A DNA stretch of 64,000 nucleotides from Excoecaria cochinchinensis (lineage: Eukaryota; Streptophyta; Magnoliopsida; Malpighiales; Euphorbiaceae): contig CANTUQ010000161.1 in NCBI GenBank assembly GCA_947683425.1, forward strand, positions 434,001 to 498,000. The letters are read 5' to 3'. Position numbers and translations under genes: made by a program. Below the pieces are notes generated by a model. That model had not been told where the DNA came from, did not search any database, and saw only the letters and a list, made by a program, of their open reading frames with translations. Position 1 is the first letter of the stretch. Every line of letters starts with the position of its first letter. This document shows, in pieces, positions 40,600 to 52,965 of this stretch.

Positions 40600-42175
40600 G
40601 TGTCTTAAGCCAATACTATTTACATGGTGATTGTACTTGCTTTAGGATAGTGCCTTAGTGAGAGGATCTGCCACATTGTCATTTGTAGGGAACCTTTCTC
40701 TTCACATCATTTCTTGCTATTATCTCTTGGATGAGATGGTAGCATCTGAGAACATGCTTGGATCGCTGATGAGACCGTTGTTCCTTTGCTTGCTCAATAG
40801 CTCCATTATTATCACAATACAAGGGTATAGGTTCAACAATGCTAGGGACCACTCTTAGGTCAGTAATGAACTTCTTGATCCATACTGCTTCCTTAGCCAC
40901 ATTTGAAGAAACAATGTACTCAGCATCTGTGGTAGAATCAGTAGTCATTTCTTATTTGGAACTCTTCCAACTGATTACTCCCTCTCTCATTACGAACAAA
41001 AAACCTGATTGTGATTTACAGCCATCCTTGTCTGATTAAAAGCTGGTATAAGCATAGCAGCTTATAAGTGAATCACCCTCTCCATATACCAAGAATATAT
41101 CCTTAGTCCTTCTCAAGTACTTACGGATATTCTTAACTACACTCTAGTATTCTTCTCCATAATTAGATTGGAATCTGCTTATGACACTCAAAGCAAATGC
41201 TACATCTGGATGCATACATAACATAGCATACATAATAGAACCAATTGTAGATGCATATGGTATTTATGTTCTCTCTATCCTCTTGTGTCTTAGGACACAT
41301 AGACTTAGAAATGTGTTTCTATATACCATGGGTATAACCCTTTCTTAGAGAGATCCATATTGAATGTTTTCAATACTTTATCCGTGTATGTGGACTGTGA
41401 AAGACCTAGTAACCTATTGGATCTATCTATATAGATCCTAATTCCCAAAATATAGGATGCTTCTCCAAGGTCTTTCATGAAGAATTGTTTCGATAACCAA
41501 ATTTTAACTGATTGAAGAATAGAGATGTTGTTTCCCATGATCAATATGTCATCCATATATAGAACAAGAAAAATGATTACACTCCCACTGACCTTCTTAT
41601 ACAGACAAGGTTCATCCTTATTTTTTGAGAAACCAAACTCTTTGATTGTCTCATTGAATCGGATATTCCAACTCCTAGATGCTTGCTTTAATCCATAAAT
41701 AGATCTTTGAAGCTTGCATACCTTTTCACCATTCCTAGATGTGAACCCCTCAGGCTGTGTCATATACACTTCCTTAGTTAGATTTGCCTTCAGGAGAGTT
41801 ATCTTCGCATCCATTTGCCAAATCTCATAGTCATAATGAGCAGTAATGGCTAAAAGTATTCTAATGGACTTAAACTTTACTACTGGAGAAAAGGTTTCAT
41901 CAAAGTAAATACGATAACTTTTAGCTACCGAACGAGCCTTGTAGGTAACTACATTATCCTCATGTCAGTCTTCTTTTTGAAGACCCATTTGCACCTTATG
42001 GGTTTTATCCCTTTAGGTGGTTGAGTCAAAGTCCATACTTTGTTCTCATACATGGAGTCCATTTTGAACTGCATAACCTTAAGCCACAATTCCCTTTCCA
42101 AACTACTCAGAACTTTTTGATAGCTTATAGGCTCACCGTGCTCTACTACAGTTACATTCTTATCTGACTCCACAA
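40600..42175 (-). pseudogene. Ty1/copia pol remnant of element N: RT and RNase H
   Basis: Minus strand. The RT start at 42173-41949 ends in the block IRCKWVFKKK. RT continues at 41814-41305 with MDAKITLLKANLTKEVYM, KLQRSIYGLKQASRSW, the intact catalytic YMDD (41559-41548), MKDLGEASYILGI and LGLSQSTYTDKVLKTFNM. RNase H blocks lie at 40948-40679 (TTDSTTDAEYIV, IPLYCDNNGAIEQAKE). Frames change and stops intervene, so it is inactive, but less decayed than the copia at 870-2820. Confidence 0.88.
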
Positions 42176-43510
42176 GGAATTGATATCTCAGTGGGATAAA
42201 ATGTATCCAAGTAGATTTTCTAGGAACTTATGCATATTCAAGTTCAATTATAATCTCACCATTATGATATTCAGTTTCGCATTCAATCGGTTGATCCGCT
42301 TCAATTTATAGGTCTTGAACTTCGTTAAGTTCTATTTTACTCCCACTGTCCTCTCTTAAAAGGAACTCTCTTTCTAAGAAGACAATATGCCTTGAAACAA
42401 ACACCTTTTGTTCCAAGAGATGATAGAAGTAGTATCCAATTGTTTCTCTTAGATATCTCACAAATAAACATTTGTCAGACTTAGCATTCAGCTTTTTTGA
42501 CATTGTCCTCTTCACATAAGTAGGACAATCCCATGCCTCATATGAGGAAGTGCGGGTTTCTTGTTATTCCCCATCTCATATGGAGTAACATCAACCAACT
42601 TACTTAGAACTCTATTTAATGCATAAACAGTAGTTTTCGGTGCATATCCCCAAAAGGACTTAGATAAGTTTGCTAGGCTCATCATGGATCGAACAATATC
42701 CAATAGTGTTCGATTCCTCCTCTCAAATATACCATTATATTGTGGTGTATCTGGTGAAGTCCATTGAGATAATATTCTATTATCTCTAAGATAATCTTAA
42801 AACTCTTGGCATAAGTATTTTTCACCTCGATCTGATCTAAGTGTCTTTATACTCTTGCTAAGTTGTTTCTCTACTTCATTTTTGGACTCTTTGAACTTTC
42901 TAAAGCTTTAGATTTATACTTCATTAGATAGATAGATCCATGTCTAGAGTAATCACCTATAAAGGTTATGAAGTAGGAATAGCCTCGTTTTGCTTGTGAA
43001 GGCATTAGATCACATACATTTGATTATATTAGTTCCAATGTCTCACTTGATTGTACTCCTTTACCAGTAAAAGGTAGTTCAGTCATTTTGCCTAATAAGC
43101 AAGACTCACATTTATCAAATGATTCATAATCAAATGATCTCAAATCACCAGACATGTGTAATTTGGTCATGCATTTCTCATTTATATGGCCTAAACAACA
43201 ATGCCATAAATATAAGGTATTAAGATTATCTTGTTTTATTCTCTTTTATTCATATTATGAACTTATTTATTTAAATCAAAAACAAATATGCCATTCTCAA
43301 CAATTGCATTAACATATATTGTTCTTAAAAATGGAACAACTCTTGTCCTTATGCAAAGAAATGTCATAATTGATAATAAATAGATCAATACTGTGCCTTT
43401 CATCAACAACTGGGCATCTGACAGGGTAGTCCAGACACCTAAGGGATAAGATCCAAGATCTAATTGATAATAAATAGATCTCCGACCTAGAAAGGAAAGA
43501 AAGCTGGTTA
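42176..43510 (-). pseudogene. Ty1/copia pol remnant of element N: integrase and linker
   Basis: Minus strand. Late integrase blocks are readable at 42703-42512 (SMMSLANLSKSFWGYA, RVLSKLVDVTPYEMG) and 42515-42306 (KLNAKSDKCLFVRYL, GYYFYHLLEQKVFV). Upstream, to about 43250, integrase homology is visible only in fragments and across stops. The far end near 43300-43510 is not clearly assignable, and the plus-strand Tat element follows directly. Confidence 0.75.
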
Positions 43511-43524
43511 TAACGCCGTCCCAC

Positions 43525-44720
43525 CATCGGTGTTCATGATTGGGTCAAGTTTACCTGAATGTTTCGTACTTCAGGATTTATATGGAAACAAATATGTGGC
43601 AATTACTTGCCTGATTGAGAAGGAAGAAGAGAAGAATACAGAGAGCAATATTAGTATGATTGATTGTTGGGTGTCATCTAGTAAAAGTGAAAGTGAAGAG
43701 GTCATTGAGTTGATAGATTTCTAGGAGTCAGAAGAAGAGGAGAAGGCAAAAGCAATTACTAGGAGTGGAAGAGCAATACGGGAAATGGAGAAGCAATAGA
43801 TTCCTATACCATCACTCACAAAAAAAGAAAAGGAAGAGGACCTGATAATGAAACAGCTGAAGAAAACACCCACACAAATTTCTATCTGGGATTTGTTGAG
43901 GCAGTCCCCAACTTATAGACAGAGGCTTTATATGAGTCCACTGTGACTACAACCATCTTGCCTTCAAAATTGTTGGATTTAGTGAAAGGAGTCCCAGGAG
44001 AGAAGGTGGTGTATACATATGCAGATTTGCCTGCTGAGGGGCGTAATCACAACCGTCCTATCTACATAAGAGCTTAGATCAACGGCAAACATACAACTTG
44101 TGTCATGGTGGATGATGGATCCTTCATAAATGTTTGTCCATTGATTGCATTGCCTGCCTTTGGTCAGAATGAATCAATGTTGAGCAAATATGATCTGACT
44201 ATTACAGCCTATGACAATTCAAGAAGGCAAGCTACAGGAACTTTCAAAATGGTTGTGAAATTTCTTGCTAGGTGCAGGTTTAGGCAAGGAATCGCAAGTG
44301 CCGCAAGAAGCGATGACCATGAAAGGTCAAAAAGATAGGAAGGGTATGGGTTATGCAGCTGCAAATGTTAAGAGTGAAGCTAATAAGAAGTCTGTTGGGA
44401 TACCCCAAATCATGGAAAGCTTTATGCCTGAGTCAGAATGTGCTTATTATGAAGAGGTTGAGCCTTAGTGCGTTAAAGGGAAGATCATCCCAGGTTTTAA
44501 AGTTTTCAATGATGTATTCGATTGGTCTAGTGGAATGGTCAAGACAATTGAGGGCTTTTGGGACCAACAGATTATAACTCAGAGCATTGTTTGGGATTGA
44601 AAGGTTTTAGAGGAGGTGTCACAAATAACTTACTGGCTACCAGAGTGAAGGGAAAGAAGAAGATAGAACTGAGAGTTGAAGATCGAAGACCTGAACATTT
44701 CACGAGAATAAGTTGAGAAG
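43525..44720 (+). pseudogene. Tat-lineage Ty3/gypsy remnant: end of Gag region and protease
   Basis: LKKTPTQISIWDLL (from about 43860) is the conserved Tat-lineage block before protease. VMVDDGSFINVCPLIALP (44105-44160) corresponds to the protease active-site block, usually with a D-x-GS core. Acidic stretches precede it (KEEEKNTESN). Several stops and frame shifts break the region, so it is not functional. Confidence 0.75.
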
Positions 44721-45049
44721 TCTCTACCCCACAGTGAGATGGCTGAAACATCCACTGCAGTGCCTGCTATTACAGAAGTAGAAGACAATAGTTTTTAAGA
44801 TGTTCTTTTTATTCCCAGACTCTTTAATGACGATGCATGTTGCAATGGTTATTTTAATAATATGAACAACTTTGCGTACTTGTGTGATGTTTCTCATGGT
44901 TTTATTTTGTATAATCATGATCATGACTTATTCATAGTTGATATTAACTCAACTGATATAACTAGATTTAATCTCAGAACTTTGGAAAACCCAAAGGAAA
45001 TCTTGATAGCATCAAACATAACTCATGAAGAGAGAAAAATTTGAGAGAA

Positions 45050-46440
45050 TATTAGAAAAATCAAAAAGTATTTGCCTGGACCTACGAAGACATGCTAGGA
45101 ATTGATTGTAAAATCGCTAAACATGCCATACCCACATACCTTGATCACAAACTAGTTAAGCAAAAGCTTAGAAGACTCAAGCCAGAAAGGACAGAAAAGG
45201 TCAAAGAAGAGATTCATAAACAGATTGAGGCTAAATTCCTTGTAGAGGTTCAATATCTGCCTTGGTTAGCGAATGTTGTTCCTGTTGCCAAAAAGAATAG
45301 GACAGTTCGTGTATGCATAGACTATCGGGATTTGAATAAGGCTTGTCCGAAAGATAACTTTCCTTTGCCTTATATAAATGTTTTGATTGATAGTGCTGCT
45401 GCTTGTTGCATGCATAGTTTTGTCGACCGGTATGCCGGGTACAATCAAATTCCCAACAAGATGGTGGATCAAATTAAGATGGCTTTCAATACTAAATGGG
45501 GGACCTTTGCTTACAGAGTGATGCATTTTGGATTCAAGAAATTCGGGGCAACTTATCAGAGGATAGCTACCAAGATCCTTGACGATTTGATACATAAGGA
45601 GGTAGAGTTTTATGTCGATGACATGATGATCAAGTCAGCTACTCGAGAGGGTCATTTCGAAGCTCTAAATAAGTTCTTTCAGAGGATTGACAAATACATT
45701 CTTCACCTTAATCCTAAAAAGTGCATATTTGGGGTTACCTCAGGTAAGTTATTGGGTTATATGGTAAGTTAGAACGTAATTGAAATAGATCTCGATAAGG
45801 TCAAATCTATCAGAGAAATGCTAGTGCATCAGAAAGAAAAGGAGGTTAGAGGATTTTTAGGCAGGTTACAGTACATTAGTTGATTTATTTCTAAGCTCAC
45901 TTCTATTTGTGAGCCAATTTTCAAGCTTTTTAGGAAAAATTAACCTGTTAAGTGGAATGATGACTGCTAGAAAGCCTTTGATACCATCAGAGAATACCTT
46001 TTACACCCTCCAATCTTGCGACCGCCACAAGTGATGAAGCTGTTGATTCTTTACCTAATCGAAGAGAGTGCGGTAGGTGCTATGCTAGCTAAAGAGGATA
46101 AATTTGGGGTCGAGTGTGCAGCTTACTACCTTAGAAAGAAATTTCTTCCATATAAAGCCAAGTATGTTGAAGTGGAAAAGATCTATCTAGCGGTAATATG
46201 GGCTTCAAAGAAGTTAAAACACTATTTCCATTGTTATAAGGTACAAGCAGTTGCTAAATAGAATCCCTTTAGATACCTCTACGATGCACCTTCTTTGTTT
46301 GGGAAGATGGTTGATTTTGTTACAGGAGTTCGACATACAATACATCACTAGGAAAACCATTAAGGGACGGGCTGTAGCAAAATTCCTGGTTAAACATCCT
46401 CTCGAAGGTGACCGGGTTGATTTTGAGTTTCCTGATGAGG
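45050..46440 (+). pseudogene. Tat-lineage remnant: reverse transcriptase and first RNase H
   Basis: 45092-45772 is open. It has KQKLRRLKPERTEKVKEEI, NVVPVAKKNRTVRVCIDYRD, a FVDRYAGYNQI block, WGTFAYRVMHFGFKKFGATY, the catalytic block FYVDDMM (about 45610) and FGVTSGKLLGYMVS. RNase H-like sequence follows at 46016-46261 (EESAVGAMLAKEDK, AAYYLRKKFLPYKAKYVEVE), where the usual aspartate block is changed. Stops separate the parts. Confidence 0.85.
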
Positions 46441-46960
46441 ACATTATTGCTATTTCAGTACAAGGATGGCTGATGTATTTTGACAGTACAATTAATAGTA
46501 AAGGAGCCGGAGCAGGGTGATTCTCAAAACTCTATACGGTGAAAAGCTTCTTTTAGCCAAAAAGTTGAGATACAATGAAGCTAAGTATGAAGCTTGTGTG
46601 TTCCGGTTAGAAGCATTGTTAGCTTTGGGGCAAAAACTATAGAAGTCTTCGGGGATTTCGTCATTGGTAATTCATTAGGTTTGGGGAGGATGGTCAGTTA
46701 AGGAAGAACGATTACTTCTGTACATAAAATGCTTAAAGACGTTGAGTAGTCAGTTCGAGGTATGCACTTTCGGATATGTGCTAAGGGATGAGAACCAACT
46801 TGTCGATGCCCTCGCCACTTTAGTATCTATGTGGGATAATCCAGAAGAAGTAGTACTGAAGCCAGTACTGATCGCTAATTCAAGCAACCTATGCTTTGAA
46901 GTCGGATAGGTGATGATGTCGAGGCCACCTATGGAAAGACATGGTTTTATGATGTTTAAA
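46441..46960 (+). pseudogene. Tat-lineage remnant: second (archaeal-type) RNase H
   Basis: WLMYFDSTINSKGAGAG (about 46465-46520) matches the start of the extra RNase H that is a hallmark of part of the Tat lineage. ENQLVDALATLVSMW near 46795 corresponds to its end. The middle is broken by frame changes. Confidence 0.7.
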
Positions 46961-46965
46961 CTTAT

Positions 46966-48020
46966 TTGGAAAGGTCAGAATTCCTTGAGGAAGCCACTGA
47001 GAAAGATCAAAGAATGATTCGCAAGTTGTCCTTTCAATTCATTAGCATAAACGGAATACTATATAAAAGACAACCTTATGGGATTCAACTGAGGTGCTTA
47101 AATGAGAAAGAGGCTCAAAAGGTGATGGAAGAAACACATGCAGGGGTCTGTAGTGCTCACATGAATAGCTTACCATGTGCAAAGAAAATCATGCATCAAG
47201 GGTTCTTTTGGCTTACGATGGATATAGATTGTTCTAGATATGTAGAGCAGTGCCACCTATGTCAATATTATGCGGACTTAAGACATCTGCCGGTTTCAGA
47301 ATTGTGTAATCTTACATATCCATGGCCATTCACAGCTTTGGGAATCAACATTATAGGAGAAATACATCCGATAGTTTCAAATGGATATCGGTATATTGTG
47401 GTAACTATTAATTACTTCACCAAATGGGTAGAAGTCGAATCTTTTAAAAAACTAGGTGCTCGGGAAATGGCCAGGTTCATCGAATGACATTTGATATGCA
47501 GATATGGTCTCCCGCACCACATAGTATCGAATAATGGGGTACAATTTCAAGCTGAAACAAAACAGATGCTCAAAAAGTATGGTATCCAACATCACAAGTC
47601 CTCTCCTTATCGACCTTAGGCCAATGGAGTAGTTGAAGCGGCAAAAAAGAATGTGAAGAGGATACAGTCTAAGATGGTTCTGACATACAAGGATTGCGTA
47701 GAGAAGTTACCTTTTGCATTATGGGGATACCGAACTACTGTCAGAACTTCAATGGGACCTACTCCATTTTCCTTGGTATATGGGACAAAAGCAGTTTAGC
47801 CAATGGAAGTCAAGCTTTAGTTTTTGAGGGTTGCTTTAGAAGCCAGGATACCAAAAATAAATTGGGCACAACAAAGGGTAATGCAATTGAATTTGCTAGA
47901 TGAAAATCGAATGCGGGCTTATTATCACAAACAGATCTATCAGAAAAGATTAGCTTGTTCTTTCGAAAAGAAAGTTAGAAAACATCCTTTGAAAGAAGGG
48001 GATTTAGTCTTTAAGTAAAT
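46966..48020 (+). pseudogene. Tat-lineage remnant: integrase
   Basis: 46966-47487 reads HAGVCSAHMN...CHLCQYY (HHCC zinc domain), then the first catalytic aspartate block appears altered to LGINIIG. YIVVTINYFTKWVEVE follows. After a stop the core continues: ICRYGLPHHIVSNNG (about 47495; the usual aspartate is N) and ANGVVEAAKKNVKR (about 47620). The C-terminal part is at 47695-48020 (ENRMRAYYHKQIYQKRLA, HPLKEGDLVFK). Catalytic substitutions and stops show it is dead. Confidence 0.85.
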
Positions 48021-48179
48021 GAGGCCAGGCATACCAGATATTCAAGGCAAATTCAGATCAACATGGGAAGGACCCTTTGTAGTGAAGAATCGAAGGGAGC
48101 TACAATCCTAACCAATAGCGATGGGAATGAGTTCAAAGAGCCGGTCAATGTGGACAGACTAACAAGGTTCCATGACTAA

Positions 48180-48330
48180 AGACTAAAAATCAAAAGAAGA
48201 TAATAAAAGCCCCTCGGGTTGAAAATCGAAAAAGGGCGGCCTTACTAAAATTGGGCGCCCTATCAGGGTGAAAACAAAAAAAAGGCATCCTAAGAGAAAA
48301 TTAGGGGCTGAGAGAAAATGTTCAATCATG
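48180..48330 (+). other. Post-pol GC motif block of the Tat element
   Basis: GCCCCTCGGGTTGAAAATCG, AAAGGGCGGCC and TTGGGCGCCC, followed by AGGGTGAAAAC and TTAGGGGCTGAGAGAAA. This kind of block commonly follows pol in plant Tat elements; GGGCGCCC is a perfect palindrome. Confidence 0.5.
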
Positions 48331-49815
48331 AAACTGATTGATAATAGGAGTTTGATGCTTTCTAGATCTATTTTGAGATTAAATATGTTGTTCTATTGAT
48401 GAGCTTAATGCCAAATAGTGATTATGTGTGATGAGATCAGATTGAAATGTACACATGCAACAATATATTAATATAACCAGAGTATTTTCTTTTGCATATT
48501 CAAAGTTATTGAGTTCGATTGTAAAAATTAGCATGTTGATCTATTTATTACATAGGCAATCTGTCAACTATTCTCCACGAATCTCGTTGTCCTGGCACTT
48601 CAGCCAATTTGTCATGTTATCCACTGTGGTGCTGATGACCCATCTCTTGTAATCGGTTAAGGTAGTAAAATAGAAATCCTTGATTCTTAGAATGCTAGTC
48701 GTCATGGGTAACCACCTCTAAAGATGATGGAAACAAGAAAGGAAGGCAGCAGATAGCACACCGCCTTGAAAAGGCAACGGATGTCTCACAACATCTTGTC
48801 GCTCCCCAAATTGTCTCACACAATGAGCCACGATTCAAACGTAGCCTTATATAGCCCATATAACAGTATGCATCTGGAAGACCCATCTCGAGTAACATAA
48901 GATAGAGTCAGCCATGGGCATATAAAGTTAATGTCCTCATCTGCCACCGTGGCCAACCATAAAGTCCCTTCATGTTGAGAGTCGAAATCATGCAACTACT
49001 ATCTATAAATAAAATGCCTTAGTGAATATGTGCTAATTGCTCTGGGAGGAGGTTCTGACACTAGCTTCAATTTCTTCTGCAACGGCACCTAAAAAAAAAG
49101 TCGCTGGGATGAGTTAGAGTTATTTCAGGCAAAACTAAGGCATAAGAAAATGCAAACACCTGAAAAGGGATATGCTATAGCATGAGTCGGTGTCAGTTTA
49201 CAGAGGCTATGGGACTCCTGATAAGAGGAGGGGTTATGATAGTGGAGAGATCAGTTGAGTGGCAACATTGGGCCGATATCACATTATCAGGAACCACATA
49301 TCATCCTAACACAGTGAAGAGAGCACAGCTGTCCACCTAGGTCATGAGGTATATATAGAGGGTGCTCTCTAGTTCTTATCTAGGTGAGGATGACACATCG
49401 ACATCGGCCACGAGATAATGGCAAATTTAGTTTGACTTGCTGGGCAACCGCCCATATATATTTGCACGGGAGGAGTGGTGACGAGACTCTTATTGCACGT
49501 GGGGGAAAATATGGCCACTTTTAGAGAGCCCTTAGATGAGGAGATATACGTGGACCATATGGCTGCACGTACTATGAGGATGATTGCTCCAATTCCCCAT
49601 CACCCGGGATAGTATAGGCTGTTCACCATTCAGGGGACACGGCAAGCCTACTGATTGCTAGATCTCCCAACAGTTGCAGATGCCCTAGAGGAAGCACAAC
49701 CACCACCACCTCAACCGGAGGAGCTAGTACCGCAGCCATTACAATTGCCTTCTCATATGCCTCAAGATTATATGGATCTAGATATAGATATGAAGGATAT
49801 GTTGTACACTCCACC
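48331..49815 (+). other. Region 3' of pol in the Tat element, first part
   Basis: Mostly unassigned. From about 49620 to 49815 the plus strand reads as a proline-rich coding remnant (PPPPQPEELVPQPLQ, then MPQDYMDLDIDMKDML), interrupted at 49816 by solo LTR L. It continues at 52239. It may be an accessory ORF between pol and the 3' LTR. Confidence 0.4.
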
Positions 49816-50313
49816 TGTGACGCCCATTCCGTAATGACAGACTAGCTCAGCTAATCTTAGTTAGAGAAGGCCGCACACATACAACAGAACACATGCTTAA
49901 CCTGAATAATAAAATTTCATCACATACGATCTTAACTCATGCATCACATGCCAACTACTTATAGTGCATTCTCCATGGCCACACGCATTGCTCATACATA
50001 TTTATACTCTTAGGTTAACATTCATAGTTATCAGATTATTACATGCCTTTATATACCCGCTATACATTCGATTGTACAAAAGCTTATACATAAATCCCAA
50101 AATATCAAACCCAGAACCTACACTTTCTACTTCCTACTATTGACCGTACAAAATGCGGGAACGTCCTCCGATCACCACTCGTCCGTACCTGCACGGATTA
50201 GAGTATCATGGTTCAACACTATATTCAATCATAAAGCATTAATCACAAGTTCACATATTCACATCGTTTACTATATTATGTCATAATCATTTCCACTTAT
50301 TAGTTAGTTGGTT

Positions 50314-50569
50314 AGCCTGCAACTCAATGACGCGGATAACGGGTATCGCATTGGTACCACTCAGGTACTAGAATCTCATCGAGATTACTTTTACCCATTG
50401 GTACCCACAGGTACTTAACATCATTCCACATATAATAAAAAATCCAGCAAGGATTATTTGCATAGTTTTTGCATTGTGATTCCCATGGAATCAGACACAT
50501 TTAACGCATGGGGCTGCAGCACTTGACCCTATAGACATGCCTAACTATCCACTACTTGACTCGCAGGCT
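50314..50569 (-). other. Conserved structured domain of LTR L
   Basis: On the minus strand AGCCTGC (50569-50563) pairs with GCAGGCT (50320-50314), and GTGGATA (50552-50546) with TATCCGC (50338-50332), one G-T pair. Then a GGCATGTCTA half-palindrome and GCTGCAGC. Confidence 0.65.
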
Positions 50570-50885
50570 TAAGTTGTTAAACACATTATTCAGTTCACAT
50601 TGATCACTTTTCACATCACATACGTAGATAGCCCATATCACATTCACTCTACACATTCGCATTAGCACATAGCTAAGCATTACACTTGCATACCCAATAT
50701 GCTTCCAATTCATTTTTCATAGTTAATAATCACATAATTGATTGCATTCAAGAACCATCACATAGTATGCAAATGTACATTACTTAATACACACATAACA
50801 CTTACTCATAATGTTCTTCATTGAAGCTTAAAGCCTTACCGTTAGAAAGTCCAAACACATTAGGGTTATATTGCCAAAACAGGGT

Positions 50886-51222
50886 AGGTCACGGTCACAA
50901 TGAATTTCATTATCACCGTGACATGTTGAAGTTCAAAACAGAATGCAAATTGGGGGCAGGTCACGGTCATAATCAATTTCATTGTCACCGTGACATGTTC
51001 CCAACTCTCGGCAGAATGCAACTTGAGGGTATGTCACGGTCATAATGAAGTTCATTGTCACCGTGACAAATCCATACTTTGCAAAACAGAATGCTCCCTT
51101 AGGTACCTCACGGTCACAATGGATTTCATTGTCACCGTGACATACAAAAATCCAATAGGCAGAATTGAACTCAGGCATACCTCACGGTCACAATCAATTT
51201 CATTGTCACCGTGACCTATGCA
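50886..51222 (-). repeat. Inverted-repeat array in LTR L (GGTCACGGT type)
   Basis: Five hairpin units, each with arms TCACGGTCA(C/T)AATGAA-like and TTCATTGTCACCGTGA, spaced about 70-80 bp. They share the TCACGGT core with A and H but have different loops and linkers. Confidence 0.85.
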
Positions 51223-52238
51223 AAAACACTATAACACGGCTATGTTTTATCACTAGCACAGCTGTACTTTCTAGTCCAATTCTCCTTCCACATCAAGACT
51301 TCAAATCTCATTCTCACTTTTGGCAATCAACCCAAAAACATCAAGCACTTAGTCAATTAGCACATACCTGATTTCCCTTCTTATTTTGGCACTCATCTTT
51401 GGCACAATTTATAATCAATCCCAATTCACACATAGCATACATGCTCTCAAGCAATTCATTCACTAAACTCATTACCACATACATATACAACTCATATCAA
51501 AGTCCCTATTGGACCAATACAAATCATACAATTTACAAATTTAGGGTTTGTTCCAAAACCTCATCGCCTAAGCTCCTAATCTCGACGGACGCTCGGCTCT
51601 CCGATTACAGCTTTTCCCTTATCTCTCTTCATTTCTTCAGCTAGCAAAACCAGTACAAATTCCAGAATTGAACACAATCCATCAATTCTCATTCCAACAC
51701 CAAATCAAAACCAAGAAGAAGAGTAGAAGATGAGAACACTATGCACTTACTCACTTACCTCTTAAGTTAACCCTTAATTCTTGCTCCCATTAACTATATG
51801 CATGCACTACTAAAGGCCTCTCTAAAGCTCATTCTCACGCAAGAGAGAAGAGAGAAGAAAACAGAAAAAATTGACTGAAATCACACAAATGAATCTTTTC
51901 CCTTTCCTTAGTTAACTCCTGCATGCAAAGGTAGAGGTGGCATCCTCTCAAGAAGCCACACGGATTCCACTCACCAAAGTCTGCCTCCACTAACCAATTC
52001 CTACTTATTTTATTCTTAACTAATGCATCATTAGACAAACTAATCAACCATTCACTTAACATAATATAATTACCCAATAGCCACTTAACAATCCCTTATA
52101 TTACAATTAGGTCCTTCCAACCTTTCAATTGAGTCCTGCCTTCAATCAATTTAATCCAAACCTCACATTCACTTCACACATACACACACACATGCCAATT
52201 TAAGTTAATTCTTTTAGGGTACAAGTCCGGCCATGACA

Positions 52239-52965
52239 CCACCATCATAGATAACACCTTTTGAGTTGCATGGTTATACCCTTCCATCTACACAGGTCCA
52301 GCGCTCAGCTGCCTGCGCGTCAAGGAGATATATGCCATATGGTGACCCGTGAGCTTCTACATCTAGTGCGTCACCACCACCAGAGCTTGCTGTTCCTTCT
52401 CTTAACAGCCTTGAGCAGAGGATAAAGGCCCCGATAAATCAAAGGATGGTTAGACTTGAGGCCATTATTGAGCAGTAGATTAATAGGTTAGAGGAGTAGA
52501 TGGATAAGAGGATGTTGAGGGTAGAGGTTCACTTGGAGGAGGTATTCCAAACGAGGATTTCTGCTGCTGGACATCATTTTGATAAGGCACTCCAGGTTGT
52601 GGACAAGTCATATACACGCTCGGATATCGAGTAAGAGAGCTGAAGGGTATACTTCCCGGTATAGGGAGGCTGGGAGAGGCCGGCATGAAGAGGTAGAGGC
52701 TCAACTCGCAGACATCAGATGACACATGGATCAGCAGACCTCCTCTTTCACACATCTGAGAGCTAGTATCGCCAATCTTTTGAGGATGATCAGGTCCGTC
52801 ATATGCCTACTCTCTGAACAGATATTGGGAGTTGAGCTTCGATGACCTGGGTAGTCACCACCGCCATAGCCTCCCTATACTTCTCAGCCATTAACTTCTA
52901 AGGCACAACCGAGGAGTGAGCCAAAGAGTGATCTCGAGGAGTATATGCCTATGTCTCCGAAGTAA
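52239..52965 (+). pseudogene. Remnant of an accessory ORF 3' of Tat pol, second part
   Basis: After the CCACC duplication, plus-strand coding-like sequence continues: PSLNSLEQRIKAPINQRMVRLEAIIEQ (from about 52395) and MDKRMLRVEVHLEEVFQTRIS (from about 52500), a heptad-like coiled-coil pattern with stops. It ends near 52960 (EEYMPMSPK). Function unknown. Confidence 0.4.

Larger units (their letters stand above)
49816..52238 (-). mobile_element. Solo LTR L
   Basis: 2,423 bp, minus strand, from TGTCATGGCCGGA (52238) to GGGCGTCACA (49816), target duplication CCACC at 49811-49815 and 52239-52243. It carries the inverted-repeat array (50886-51222), the structured domain (50314-50569), and half of the late hairpin region (ATCCGTGCAGGT near 50195, without a clear first stem). 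Confidence 0.92.
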
